This document shows, piece after piece, positions 25,707 through 34,550 of a stretch of DNA of 64,000 bases (position 1 is the stretch's first letter; each line of letters begins with the position of its first letter). The position numbers were made by a program, and so were the translations under genes. A model generated the notes under the pieces. The model ran no database searches. It was given only the letters and a program-made list of their open reading frames with translations, and was not told the DNA's origin. The stretch spans positions 62,001 to 126,000 of the forward strand of contig CAMDCV010000001.1 in the NCBI GenBank assembly GCA_945890645.1, given 5' to 3'. The DNA is from Akkermansia muciniphila (GTDB lineage: Bacteria; Verrucomicrobiota; Verrucomicrobiia; Verrucomicrobiales; Akkermansiaceae).

Positions 25707-26432
25707 TTACGAATGCCAAATTCCTGCGTCGATGAGCTGCTTTTCCGCTGTGCCGGACCAGTCGCGGTTGGCGGCGGGTGAGGCAGGCGAGGGATGGAGG
25801 ATTTTGCTGATGATGCCAGAGAAATTCGGTACTGCTTCGCGCAATCGTTGTTCGGCATAGGCGCCCACCCCAACAAGATACTCAGGTTTGAAAATGTCAA
25901 TGACTTGACGCAAGTGTGCGAGGCAAGCGGCCTCTACAGGCCGAATTTCAGCGACAGGTAATTTGTCCGGCGTGATGTTGGCACCGCTGGCGGACATCCA
26001 AACGAGAGGACAGTAATTGGCGACAAAGTGGTCGCGAAAAAAATCATCGGCATGGGGAAATCGTTGCGCGAACAGTCCCCACAGTCGCCGACCGCTGACT
26101 TCGGATTTCGCGCAAGCAAAGCCCTCGATGTGGCGTTTCGGGTGCGGTTGATCAGGCGTGCCGACCGGGCCACTGATTTTCATCCAATCGCGCACGGCAG
26201 GGATTTCGCCAAAGGGAACTCCGGTCTGTGCCATGCCGAAGGGACCGGGATTCATGCCGAGAAAAAGCACACGTTTTTTGCCTGTGCCGTAGCGCTGCAA
26301 GTAGTCGCAGTGGGTTTGCCATGCGTACTCAAGTGGTTGGTAGGTGTGCGTTACCGGAGATGAGAAGCTTAAGCCTTTGAGGGCTTTGCGAAGTTCATCA
26401 GCGGCTTGGATAAGAGGATGAGTCATTTCCAT
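25707..26432 (-). CDS. SMUG1-type uracil-DNA glycosylase
   Basis: 241 residues (the ATG at 26426 would give an ATGA overlap with the gene upstream in the operon and is an alternative start). All SMUG1 signatures are visible: GMNPGPFGMAQTGVPFGE (uracil-binding and catalytic loop), HPKRHIEGFACAKSEVSGRRLWGLF, NYCPLVWMSASGANITPDKLP, VGVGAYAEQR and the intercalation-loop HPSPASPAANRDW. Removes uracil and oxidised pyrimidines from DNA. SMUG1 is best known from animals; bacterial members are sparse. Downstream of the nuclease gene in a three-gene minus-strand unit. Confidence 0.93.
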   Translation of the reverse strand: MEMTHPLIQAADELRKALKGLSFSSPVTHTYQPLEYAWQTHCDYLQRYGTGKKRVLFLGMNPGPFGMAQTGVPFGEIPAVRDWMKISGPVGTPDQPHPKRHIEGFACAKSEVSGRRLWGLFAQRFPHADDFFRDHFVANYCPLVWMSASGANITPDKLPVAEIRPVEAACLAHLRQVIDIFKPEYLVGVGAYAEQRLREAVPNFSGIISKILHPSPASPAANRDWSGTAEKQLIDAGIWHS

Positions 26433-27106
26433 GCACCGAGTTTTTGTTGTTTTGCTTCCGCTTCAATTTTGCGCAAACGGTCGCGGTGTTGTTCCATGGA
26501 TGTGCCGTCGGCTAGGTCTTCTCCTTTAGTGTAGATGCGGGCAAGCCCTTGCTTCACTAAAAGCTCATCAAGCCGTTGGCGTTGTGCTTGGTAGTTGAGT
26601 TCGATGTGTGCGTAATAGCGATCGCTATCGTATACCGCTTCATTTTTGGTAATCACGTCGAAATGATTAAGAACCAGTAGCTCTAGGGTAAATTCTTTCG
26701 CGCTCTTACCCACTTCGACTGCGCGTTCCGAAGAGAGGTTGTTAAAATAGCGGGCTTGTTCCCCAATGCGTTTCCCATTGGTGTTGCCGTCGCGGTAGCG
26801 CTTGAACTGGCTTTCAGGGGTATCGACAAAATACAATCGGAAGTCCCATTCGCTACCGTCGGGGAGCTTGACGCGGAAGCTGTCGCCGTCGTTGTGAGGA
26901 TGCGAAACGAGTGTGCAGTTGCGATGAATCGTCCAACCGTTGGTTTGTGTAGTATGTGACTCAACTTCTTCCAGCGGCGTTTTGCTGCTGGTTGATGGAA
27001 AGTCTTTCCGATATTCCCGAAAATAACGCAGCCCAACGAAGATCAGCAAGAGTAGAATACCCCAGACGATTTTGCGTGGACCTGTGGTGCGTGCCATGAT
27101 TGTCAT
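26423..27106 (-). CDS. Membrane-anchored staphylococcal-nuclease-like (TNase) protein
   Basis: 227 residues. One N-terminal membrane helix (IVWGILLLLIFVGLRYF), then an SNase-fold domain with NDGDSFRVKLPDGSEWDFRLYFVDTPE (catalytic-loop region), GEQARYFNNL and GLARIYTKG, and a C-terminal charged helix ending KLGAWK. The RLYFVDTPE stretch matches the first catalytic arginine segment R-L-x-x-I/V-D-T/A-P-E. Expected to act outside the inner membrane on nucleic acids. Its stop overlaps the glycosylase gene and its start is 3 bp after the M23 peptidase stop. Confidence 0.85.
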   Translation of the reverse strand: MTIMARTTGPRKIVWGILLLLIFVGLRYFREYRKDFPSTSSKTPLEEVESHTTQTNGWTIHRNCTLVSHPHNDGDSFRVKLPDGSEWDFRLYFVDTPESQFKRYRDGNTNGKRIGEQARYFNNLSSERAVEVGKSAKEFTLELLVLNHFDVITKNEAVYDSDRYYAHIELNYQAQRQRLDELLVKQGLARIYTKGEDLADGTSMEQHRDRLRKIEAEAKQQKLGAWK

Positions 27107-27109
27107 CGC

Positions 27110-27772
27110 TTACAGTCCTTTGAGGCCGCGGTAATCGGTGTAGGTGCCAATGGGCGTGGCCTGCTTGCGCCACTCGGGGTTAAGCTTGCGATACTTGTTG
27201 ATGAACGTACGAGGGTCTGCCCAGTGTTCCATGGTTTTCGGCACGGATTCCCGTTGCATACCGATGGAAAGGTTGTGTCGAATTTCAAAATGCAGGTGGG
27301 CAGCATACATGCCACGATTCGAGCCAATGGTGCCGATTTGTTGTCCGCGTTTGACCATCGCACCGACCTTGACCATGCGTTGGTGCAGGTGAGCGTATTG
27401 GGAGTCGCAGAAACGCGCTTGTCCGGTCTGAGGGTCGCGGTAGGCATGGCGCACGAGAATAACATTACCCCATCCGCCTTGGCAGTCGTAGGAAAACATA
27501 ACCACCCCATCGGCAATCGCGTAAACCGGATCGCCCGTATCGGTATCGCCGCCACCCAGACCATTCCAGTCCTCGCCAAAGTGGACGGGCGAGCGGAGTC
27601 GCAAGCCGCGAGCGACGTAGTAGCCTTTGCCGTCGGGTTTGCCGACGGGCAAATCAAATCCATCGGCCAAGGGGAGGGCCACCGTGCGTTGTTGTGCATC
27701 GGCATGAAAGGTGAAAACCGCCAGCGCGGCCCAGCAAAGCAGCCAGCGCGCGGAGTGGAGCAAACGGATCAT
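27110..27772 (-). CDS. Secreted M23 (LytM-like) peptidase
   Basis: 220 residues with a signal peptide (LLCWAALAVFTFHADAQ). Zinc ligands of M23: His and Asp in HFGEDW, and HLHFEI near the end; also the ADGVVMF, GWGNVILVRH and VKRGQQIGTIG motifs. Cleaves peptide cross-links in peptidoglycan. It contains an unusual glycine-rich insert (GLGGGDTDTGD) after the first ligand. First gene of the M23-nuclease-SMUG1 unit, 90 bp after uppP. Confidence 0.9.
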   Translation of the reverse strand: MIRLLHSARWLLCWAALAVFTFHADAQQRTVALPLADGFDLPVGKPDGKGYYVARGLRLRSPVHFGEDWNGLGGGDTDTGDPVYAIADGVVMFSYDCQGGWGNVILVRHAYRDPQTGQARFCDSQYAHLHQRMVKVGAMVKRGQQIGTIGSNRGMYAAHLHFEIRHNLSIGMQRESVPKTMEHWADPRTFINKYRKLNPEWRKQATPIGTYTDYRGLKGL

Positions 27773-27862
27773 CGAGGGGAAGGATTCCGTGTTTAGCGAG
27801 TTGTGGCAAGAAAAATGAGGATGGCGGAAGTGAGGTATTTTGCTGACTTCGGCTGCCTAGAA

Positions 27863-28744
27863 TCATTCGATGTCGATTCCATACATAAGGATCGGCTCCT
27901 TGGGGCGCGAATCCTGCAACACACCGAATCCGACGAGAGCCGCTGCGATGATGGCAATAGCGATGCGATACCAGCCAAAGAGTTCGAGGCCGTGCTTTTG
28001 TAAGTAGGATACCAGCCATTTCACGGCGAGTGCGGCAGAGACGGTTGACGCGATGAAACCGACGAGGATATTGCCAATGCCGAAAGTTTCGAGCATCAGC
28101 GGGCCGTATTCGAGCGTATCCTTTGCCGTGGCGGCGCCTAGTGTCATGACGCCGAGCAGGAAAGAAAATTCGACGGCTTCTTTCGGGCGAAGTCCGACGA
28201 GGATGCCGCCGACGATGGTCATCAGGCTGCGACTGGTGCCGGGCCACATCGCGACGCATTGCAATAGTCCGATCACCAGAGCCATGCGCCAAGTGAGATC
28301 GGCGAGGGATTTGTTATTTTCGGCGCTTGGGTTTTTGCGTTTCCAGTAGGAGACGGCGAGGATTAAGACACCGCCGACGAACCAAGCGATGATGATAGGT
28401 GTGATGCCAAACAAATTTCCTTTGATCCATTTTTCCAGCGTCAGGGCGGCAATCGCGGCTGGACTGAAAGCGACGATAAGCTTGAGCAGCAGTTGCAGGC
28501 CCTCAGGGGATTTGCCGATAAGGCCGAGAAACATTTGCCAGACTTGTTTGTAATAAAGCCCCATCACCGCAGCGATGGCACCACCCTGGATGCTAATGGC
28601 GAAAGCATCGGCCGCGGTTTTGTCATCGGCAAGTCCGATGCCCATGAGTCGCTGAGTGATGAGCAAATGGCCTGTAGAACTGACCGGAAGATACTCGGTG
28701 ATGCCTTCGACCAAACCTAGGATAAATGATTGCCATAGTTCCAT
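27863..28744 (-). CDS. uppP: Undecaprenyl-diphosphatase
   Basis: 293 residues from the ATG at 28744, which begins the conserved MELWQSFILGLVEGITEYLPVSSTGHLL; the frame upstream is not conserved. Catalytic motifs EGITEYLPVSSTGH and MWPGTSRSLMTI are intact, with about eight membrane helices. Recycles undecaprenyl diphosphate for cell-wall synthesis and is associated with bacitracin resistance when overexpressed. Its neighbour M23 peptidase is also a wall enzyme. Confidence 0.96.
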   Translation of the reverse strand: MELWQSFILGLVEGITEYLPVSSTGHLLITQRLMGIGLADDKTAADAFAISIQGGAIAAVMGLYYKQVWQMFLGLIGKSPEGLQLLLKLIVAFSPAAIAALTLEKWIKGNLFGITPIIIAWFVGGVLILAVSYWKRKNPSAENNKSLADLTWRMALVIGLLQCVAMWPGTSRSLMTIVGGILVGLRPKEAVEFSFLLGVMTLGAATAKDTLEYGPLMLETFGIGNILVGFIASTVSAALAVKWLVSYLQKHGLELFGWYRIAIAIIAAALVGFGVLQDSRPKEPILMYGIDIE

Positions 28745-28752
28745 GCGCGCGG

Positions 28753-28780
28753 ATTGTTCACGATCATGAAAAAACATCAA
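28753..28780 (-). promoter_or_regulatory. Candidate promoter of uppP
   Basis: On the minus strand TTGATG (28780-28775), 16 bp, AACAAT (28758-28753), then eight bases to the ATG at 28744. Predicts a leader of about two bases. Confidence 0.35.
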
Positions 28781-28828
28781 GGAAATCCGCTTGCCTAATT
28801 GCGCTGGCACGTGCAAGTTCCAGCCCGT

Positions 28829-29401
28829 ATGAAGCGACATTATCTCAAATTTGTGCGACGCTTCTATAAGCAATTGCGGAGTCGGAAGATGCGCAATAAC
28901 CGCTTCTTCTCACTTATCGCCAGCCGTCTTAAGAATCGGCGGCTGTGGAAGCCCTGTCGCGCTACTGTTTCGCATGGGTTGGCGATTGGGATGTTTTTTG
29001 CAATGATGTTGCCATTGCCATTTCAAAGTTTCGTTGCGGCATTTTTTGCGATTCGCTCGCGTGTCAATGTGCCATTCGCGATGCTGGCTGTTTGGGTTTC
29101 GAATCCATTGACCAATGTGCCTTTGGCATTGATGCAAGAACAGCTGGGTGGCTTTATGCGTCAGTCAATGCACGTGCCGATGCCGAGCTTTCTCGACGTT
29201 TCAGGAACCTTTCCCTATACTGACATCCAGTGCAATGCGGCAAATTTCGTTCTCGGCATGTTGGTTTCGGGCGTGCTGGCATCGATGCTCGCCTACCCAC
29301 TCGTGCATTTGATCTCCCTATGGCTGCCGCATCATTTGCCTGCGAAACGTGATGATGCAATCCGCGGAGTGAAGAAGCCCGTGTCTGATGTCCCCGCGTG
29401 A
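28829..29401 (+). CDS. DUF2062 membrane protein
   Basis: 190 residues from the ATG at 28829. Highly basic N-terminus (KRHYLKFVRRFYKQLRSRKMR), then SHGLAIGMFFAMMLPLPFQSFVAAFFAIRSRVNVPFAMLAVWVSNPLTNVPL, the DUF2062 core with the 'P-x-N' signature, and a third helix near the C-terminus. Family function unknown; members are found beside lipid and envelope genes. Divergent from uppP. Confidence 0.85.
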   Translation: MKRHYLKFVRRFYKQLRSRKMRNNRFFSLIASRLKNRRLWKPCRATVSHGLAIGMFFAMMLPLPFQSFVAAFFAIRSRVNVPFAMLAVWVSNPLTNVPLALMQEQLGGFMRQSMHVPMPSFLDVSGTFPYTDIQCNAANFVLGMLVSGVLASMLAYPLVHLISLWLPHHLPAKRDDAIRGVKKPVSDVPA

Positions 29402-29472
29402 AAATGTATTACACCGAAAAACTTCGGGAATGCGATTGGCAAATTGTATGAAATGAGGCACAAGCGGCGCGC

Positions 29473-30735
29473 GTGCACGTCGAGGAAACACTCCATCATC
29501 AATCGCAACACAAGGCGGTGATGCTGCGCTTGTGCGCGATGTTCTTTATGATGGGCATGGCGCCGGGCATGTGGATTCCGAGTCTTACGAACATCATCAT
29601 TGGCACTGGATGGGGGCATGAATGGGTGACTTTGGCATTTTTCATTTTGCCATTGGCATCGATGATGTCGCCGCTGTTGAGTGGTGCATTAGCCGATCAA
29701 AAAGTGGCAGCTCAGAAATTGGCGGGGTGGATTAGTTTGGTGGGTGCACTGGGTTTGAGTGCGGCATTTTATTTTTTGCGCGCCGATGAATCACCGTGGT
29801 TGTTTATAGGATTATTTTTTCTTACCGCGGTAGTTTCGGCACCATTGTGGAATTTGGTGATTACGGTCGCGATGACGCATTTACCACAACCGGAGCGGCA
29901 GTTCCCGCAGGTGCGATTGTGGGGCACGTTGGGATGGATTTTGGGAGGCTGGGTGGCGAGTCTAGTGCTGCGAGCGGACGCATCTCCGATTGCGGGGTAT
30001 GCAGGAGCCGCGTGCCGGGTGATCTTGGCCGCACTGTTATTTTTGTGTCCGCACACGCCGCCACGTGGGGTGGCGACTTCGTGGAGGAGTTTGTTAGGAT
30101 TTGATGCGTTTCGCTTGCTCCGCCAGAAGGAAATCCGTGTGTTATTGATCGCAACGGCGGTGTTGTCGATGCCTTTAGTTTCGTTCTACATGCACACACC
30201 GGATCACTTGCGTGAATTGGGTGATGCCAGACCGACCTTTACGATGAGTTTTGGTCAATGGAGTGAGGTGGCAGCCATGCTGATAACGGGTTGGCTGATG
30301 TTGCGATTTAAATTGAAGCAATTGTTGATGGTGGGACTGGGATTTTGTGTGTTGCGATTTGTCATCTTTGCCGTGGCGGGGGAACAGCAGTCACTCTTGA
30401 TGATGTGGCCTGGCATTGCGATTCATGGCATTTGCTACACCTTGTTTTTTGTCACGGGGCAAATCTTTCTTGATCAGCGCGTAGATGTAGGAATGCGTGG
30501 GCAAATGCAGGCACTATTGGGATGGATGACAAATGGCATCGGCTCCTTGTTGGGCACGCTAGGTCTGCATTGGTTGCACTTGAGCACGGTGGAGCGCAAT
30601 GGTGATTGGGGTCTCTATTGGTGGGTTTTAGCCGTATTTACGCTTGGTTGCATGCTCTGGTTCGCACGGGCGTTTCCGCAAAATACCGGCGCCGAAAAAC
30701 CCCGTCTTCCTGAAGAAAGACGGGGTCGGAAATAA
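29473..30735 (+). CDS. MFS transporter, nucleoside:H+ symporter-like
   Basis: 420 residues, 12 membrane helices. The GTG at 29473 is the longest start; the ATG at 29521 just before the first helix is an alternative. KAVMLRLCAMFFMMGMAPGMWIPSL, FPQVRLWGTLGWILGGW and the later VDVGMRGQMQALLGWMTNGIGSLLGTL resemble NupG/XapB-type nucleoside permeases, where the VRxWGTxGWI motif is a hallmark. The substrate is inferred only. The 3' end of the gene contains a hairpin that serves as terminator for the opposite strand. Confidence 0.75.
   Translation: MHVEETLHHQSQHKAVMLRLCAMFFMMGMAPGMWIPSLTNIIIGTGWGHEWVTLAFFILPLASMMSPLLSGALADQKVAAQKLAGWISLVGALGLSAAFYFLRADESPWLFIGLFFLTAVVSAPLWNLVITVAMTHLPQPERQFPQVRLWGTLGWILGGWVASLVLRADASPIAGYAGAACRVILAALLFLCPHTPPRGVATSWRSLLGFDAFRLLRQKEIRVLLIATAVLSMPLVSFYMHTPDHLRELGDARPTFTMSFGQWSEVAAMLITGWLMLRFKLKQLLMVGLGFCVLRFVIFAVAGEQQSLLMMWPGIAIHGICYTLFFVTGQIFLDQRVDVGMRGQMQALLGWMTNGIGSLLGTLGLHWLHLSTVERNGDWGLYWWVLAVFTLGCMLWFARAFPQNTGAEKPRLPEERRGRK
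30695..30726 (-). terminator. Intrinsic terminator of the mreB-rng operon
   Basis: Ten-bp perfect stem (30717-30726 with 30699-30708; ACCCCGTCTT type), eight-base loop. Read on the minus strand it is followed directly by TTTTT (30699-30695). It lies 29 bp past the rng stop yet wholly inside the last codons of the convergent MFS gene. Confidence 0.85.
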
Positions 30736-30754
30736 ATCGCAAGCAAACCTTATG

Positions 30755-32332
30755 TTAGGCTTGGAAGATGGTTTTCTCGGTGGCTGGATCGATGACAGCA
30801 AAGCGTTCGCGATGCATCGCGGGGTCTGCGCGGAAGATCAGACGGCCATTGTGTGAGCGTTCGAGTTCCATAAGAATCTTCGAGTCCTCGGTGCGGAAGC
30901 GATTCAACACTTCGGTATTGACCATCACCACGAGGTCGCCTTGGTGCAAATTCTTTTGAATGATGGTATTGAGTTGGCGCTGCACTTCCACGGACATGCT
31001 CATGGTTGTCTTGACGCGGCCACGACCACTGCAATACGGGCAGGGTTCATACATCGAGTCGCGCAGTGATTCATTGAGACGTTGACGCGTCATCTCCATC
31101 AGGCCGATGGCTGAAATCTGCAGCACTTGCGTTTTGGCTTTGTCTTTTTTGACGCGTTCTTTCATCGCCTTATAGACTGTCATCTGGTCCTTGCGATGAC
31201 GCATATCGATAAAGTCCACGACCACCAGACCGCCAATGTTGCGCAAGCGCAGTTGGCGAGCCACAGCTTGAGCGGCCTCGACGTTGGTTTCGAGAATCAT
31301 TTTTTCCTGATCCTTGTTGCCGCGGTTGCGACCCGTATTGACATCGATGGCAATCAGAGCCTCGGTTTCGTCGATGACGATGTAGCCGCCGCAGGGCAGC
31401 CAAACTTGGCGAGAGAAGGCCTCATCGATCTGCTTCTGAATGCCGATACGCTCAAACAAAGGTACGGCGCCGCTCATGTAATTGACGCGACGTTTGGCAC
31501 GGCGTGAAACTTTTCCTGCGACTTCGCGGATCGCTTCGGTGGTGTCCGGGCAATCGCAGATCACTTGATCGATGTCATCGGTGAGGAGGTCGCGGGCGGT
31601 GCGTTCAACTAGGCCTGGCTCTTGGAATACGCAGAAGGGGGCGGGGTGAGAATCGCGTTGACGTTCCACTTCGCGCCATTGCTCCAACAACATCGCGAGG
31701 TCGCGGATGAGGTGACGCTTGCGAGTGCCGATGGCGGCGGTGCGCATGATGATGCCCATGCCTTCGGGCACGGAAAGTTTTTGAATGATGGTGCGCAAGC
31801 GTGTGCGTTCTTTGGGATCTTCGATCTTGCGCGAGATACCAAACTGCTCCGTGTACGGCATCAATACGAGGTAGCGACCGGCTAACGAGATGTTAGTAGT
31901 GACGCGTGGCCCTTTCGTTCCGATCGGGCCCTTTGACACCTGGATCATGATTTCGGAACCAATGGGATAGATGCTCGGAATGTCCTTTGAGGTGATTTTT
32001 TTCTTTTGTTTTTTTGGACCGCGGTCGATTTCTTCCAGTCCGGCATCGAGCGCGGCGGGGAGGGCATCCCAGAAGTGAAGGAAGGCGTTTTTGTCGAGAC
32101 CGATATCGACAAACATCGCTTTGAGGCCTTGCTCGATGTTTTTGATGCGACCTTTAAAAATACCGCCGACGATATTCTGGTCGCCTTCGCGCTCGACGGA
32201 ATACTCTTCGAGCAGACCGTTTTCGAGAAGCGCGACGCGGCGTTCGAGTTTTTCGACGTTGATAAGGATGGTGTTTCCTTCCATGGGATTGATGGAACCG
32301 AATCCAAGGAAGCGTTTGATTTTATTGATCAT
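30755..32332 (-). CDS. rng: Ribonuclease E/G family endoribonuclease
   Basis: 525 residues from the ATG at 32332 (a GTG at 32344 is possible). S1 domain near the N-terminus (GGIFKGRIKNIEQGLKAMFVDIGLDKNAFLHFWD) with a charged insert (RGPKKQKKKITSKD), then the RNase E/G core: RTAAIGTRKRHLIRDL, the metal-binding VIDETEALIAIDVNTG and GGLVVVDFIDM, and the zinc-link-like CPYCSGRGRVKT. Length fits RNase G rather than the long RNase E. Cuts single-stranded 5'-monophosphorylated RNA, including 16S rRNA precursors. Last gene of the mre operon, 42 bp after mrdA, the same association as mreBCD-rng in E. coli. Confidence 0.95.
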   Translation of the reverse strand: MINKIKRFLGFGSINPMEGNTILINVEKLERRVALLENGLLEEYSVEREGDQNIVGGIFKGRIKNIEQGLKAMFVDIGLDKNAFLHFWDALPAALDAGLEEIDRGPKKQKKKITSKDIPSIYPIGSEIMIQVSKGPIGTKGPRVTTNISLAGRYLVLMPYTEQFGISRKIEDPKERTRLRTIIQKLSVPEGMGIIMRTAAIGTRKRHLIRDLAMLLEQWREVERQRDSHPAPFCVFQEPGLVERTARDLLTDDIDQVICDCPDTTEAIREVAGKVSRRAKRRVNYMSGAVPLFERIGIQKQIDEAFSRQVWLPCGGYIVIDETEALIAIDVNTGRNRGNKDQEKMILETNVEAAQAVARQLRLRNIGGLVVVDFIDMRHRKDQMTVYKAMKERVKKDKAKTQVLQISAIGLMEMTRQRLNESLRDSMYEPCPYCSGRGRVKTTMSMSVEVQRQLNTIIQKNLHQGDLVVMVNTEVLNRFRTEDSKILMELERSHNGRLIFRADPAMHRERFAVIDPATEKTIFQA

Positions 32333-32374
32333 AGTGATGGGCACAATAGTAAGGTTTTGGTAGGGTGTAAGAAT

Positions 32375-34528
32375 TTACTCATGGACTGGGATGGCACGCG
32401 GAATGGTGCCAGCGGAGTCAATTTCTGGGGTAATCGTAGGTGTAGGGAGAATCTCCGTTGGGGTAGTTTCGTTATCGTTGGTTGTGTTCGTGGTTTCGAG
32501 GTCCGTTTGGACGTCATCGGCCGTTTCAGTTATATCGGCTGCTTCGACAGCAGCGAGAGTATCTTCGGGAAGCAATATTTCCTCAATCGAATCCGTATTG
32601 CCTGCAACTTCGTCTTGTGGGTTTAAGGGAAGCTTTAATCCTTCATCGAGTGCAAATAAGCCGCGATAAATCAAATGCACCAATGGTCCGCAAACTTTGC
32701 CGCCGGATTTGCCGCCGACCACCAAAACGCAAACCGCGTATTTGGGATTTTCGTACGGTGCGAAGGAAATCGTCCACGAGTTGTTCGATTTTTTGCCACG
32801 ATCGACGCTCTGCGCGGTGCCCGTTTTGGCGGCAACTTCCACGTTTGGCATTTTGACACGACCGGCGGAGCCGCCCGGTTGATTGACAGCCATCCACATG
32901 CCCTTGCGAATGCGTTCGAGGTCCTCTATTTTCACGCCTTCGTTGATGAGATCGACTAACAATTTCGGGTTGTCGGCAATGAGTACCTCTTTATTACGGG
33001 TGACTTTTTTCACGACTCGTGGCTGGTAGTATTTTCCGCCGTTGGCAATGCAGCAGGCCGTAGCGGCGAGCTGCAGTGGGGAGGCGGAACTGACGCCTTG
33101 GCCGATGGCTAAAAAGGCGGTATCCACGGGCGTTACAGCGGTGGAGGGATAGCGCAATTTCCACGACGGCGAGCCGATCACCATGCCGGGTTTTTCCGAT
33201 GGGAGTTCGATGCCCGTGGTGCGTCCGAGATTCAGCATCGTGAAAGTTTCCGCCATGCCACGAGGGCCGATGGCATTGGCCATGCGGAAAAAGTAGGGGT
33301 TGCAGGATTGTTGGATGGCCTTGCTGACATTTTGTGCACCGTGCATGCCTTTGCTTTGATTCCAAATCCAGCAACCGGCTTTGTGATTGCCGTATGCGAC
33401 GTAACCATTGCAGCTATAGACTCGATCACCGAGACCCGCGCGAGCGCCGGCGATGGCTGTAGGCAGCTTGAAAGTCGAGCCGGGATCGAAGGCCTCAATC
33501 GAACGATTCATCAGCGGCAGGCAGATGTTTTTCATTTTGTATTCCTCCCACTTCTCGGCGGAGATGGAAGGGATGAAATTGTTAGGGTCATAGTTCGGCA
33601 CGGAAGCCATGGCGATCACTTCGCCCGTCTGAACATTCATCACCACCGCAGCGGCGCGACCCGCCTTGCGCAGGATGTTTTCCACCAAATACTGGACTCG
33701 GCTATCGATCGTTAACGTTACGTCGGCGCCAGTTTGTGGCTTGGTATAGTCGATCATGCTGACGACGCGGCCCTTTTCATCCTTGAGCACTGTTTTGACC
33801 CCTTCCGTGCCTTTGAGTAGATGATCCATGGTCATCTCGACTCCCGCGATGCCTTTTTCCTCGCCGATGTAGTGATTGAACTTTTTCTGTCCTTCTTCGG
33901 GGATATCGCCTTTTTCCCATTCCTTCGTGTAGCCGAGGATGTGACAGCCCAGTGTTTTGTAGGGATATTGGCGTTGGGGGCGAAGATTGATATAAACGCC
34001 CGGCAGTTCCAGATTCAGTTCCGCAAAGCGCGCGAATTGTTCGTAGGTGAGATCCGTGCGATAGGAAAATGGCACCAGTCCACCGTGAGTCGCATAGTGA
34101 ATTTGCAGTGCTTTCGCACTATAGTCTTTGGCAAGTCCATAGTGCGACAGTCGCGTGATGATGATCTCATTCACGATGGCGGGAATGTTGAGCTTCTTGC
34201 CGGCGCGACTCATGCCGTTTTCCGAGCGCAATGTCTCGACGATGGGTGAATCGTCGTGCTGCAATCGATACGCGGTGATGATTTCCTCGATGTTAAAAGA
34301 GACCTCATAGTTGCGGCTGTTGCGGGCGAGCAATACGCCATGCGCATCGCGGATTTCCCCACGCACACCGGGCTCCCGCACGGAGACGTTTTTCGGCGAT
34401 GGCACGCGATCTTTGTATTTCTGCGTGTCCTCGATTTGGACTTTATGGAGCCGATGCAATAACGTCCCAAACCCCACCAGCACAAGGGCGGTGAGGAGAT
34501 AGAGACGCAGGCGGTAAGCGGTTTCCAT
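32375..34528 (-). CDS. mrdA: Penicillin-binding protein 2 (elongasome transpeptidase)
   Basis: 717 residues. N-terminal membrane helix (LYLLTALVLVGFGTLL), PBP dimerisation domain (GVRGEIRDAHGVLLARNSRNYEVSF), transpeptidase with STFK (Ser352), SCN in QQSCNPYF and KTGT (Lys568). Cross-links peptidoglycan during side-wall growth with MreBCD. After the domain ends near residue 640 there is a ~75-residue Thr/Glu/Asp-rich tail without lysine or arginine until near its end, likely disordered, not present in standard PBP2. No rodA is adjacent, so it is encoded elsewhere. Confidence 0.96.
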   Translation of the reverse strand: METAYRLRLYLLTALVLVGFGTLLHRLHKVQIEDTQKYKDRVPSPKNVSVREPGVRGEIRDAHGVLLARNSRNYEVSFNIEEIITAYRLQHDDSPIVETLRSENGMSRAGKKLNIPAIVNEIIITRLSHYGLAKDYSAKALQIHYATHGGLVPFSYRTDLTYEQFARFAELNLELPGVYINLRPQRQYPYKTLGCHILGYTKEWEKGDIPEEGQKKFNHYIGEEKGIAGVEMTMDHLLKGTEGVKTVLKDEKGRVVSMIDYTKPQTGADVTLTIDSRVQYLVENILRKAGRAAAVVMNVQTGEVIAMASVPNYDPNNFIPSISAEKWEEYKMKNICLPLMNRSIEAFDPGSTFKLPTAIAGARAGLGDRVYSCNGYVAYGNHKAGCWIWNQSKGMHGAQNVSKAIQQSCNPYFFRMANAIGPRGMAETFTMLNLGRTTGIELPSEKPGMVIGSPSWKLRYPSTAVTPVDTAFLAIGQGVSSASPLQLAATACCIANGGKYYQPRVVKKVTRNKEVLIADNPKLLVDLINEGVKIEDLERIRKGMWMAVNQPGGSAGRVKMPNVEVAAKTGTAQSVDRGKKSNNSWTISFAPYENPKYAVCVLVVGGKSGGKVCGPLVHLIYRGLFALDEGLKLPLNPQDEVAGNTDSIEEILLPEDTLAAVEAADITETADDVQTDLETTNTTNDNETTPTEILPTPTITPEIDSAGTIPRAIPVHE

Positions 34529-34550
34529 AAGGAAGGAAAAATGGGTTAGA

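Noticed and set aside
27654-28292. 212-codon minus-strand frame between the M23 peptidase and uppP
   Set aside because: Overlaps the conserved ends of both genes in another frame, with Arg/His-rich composition typical of a shadow frame.
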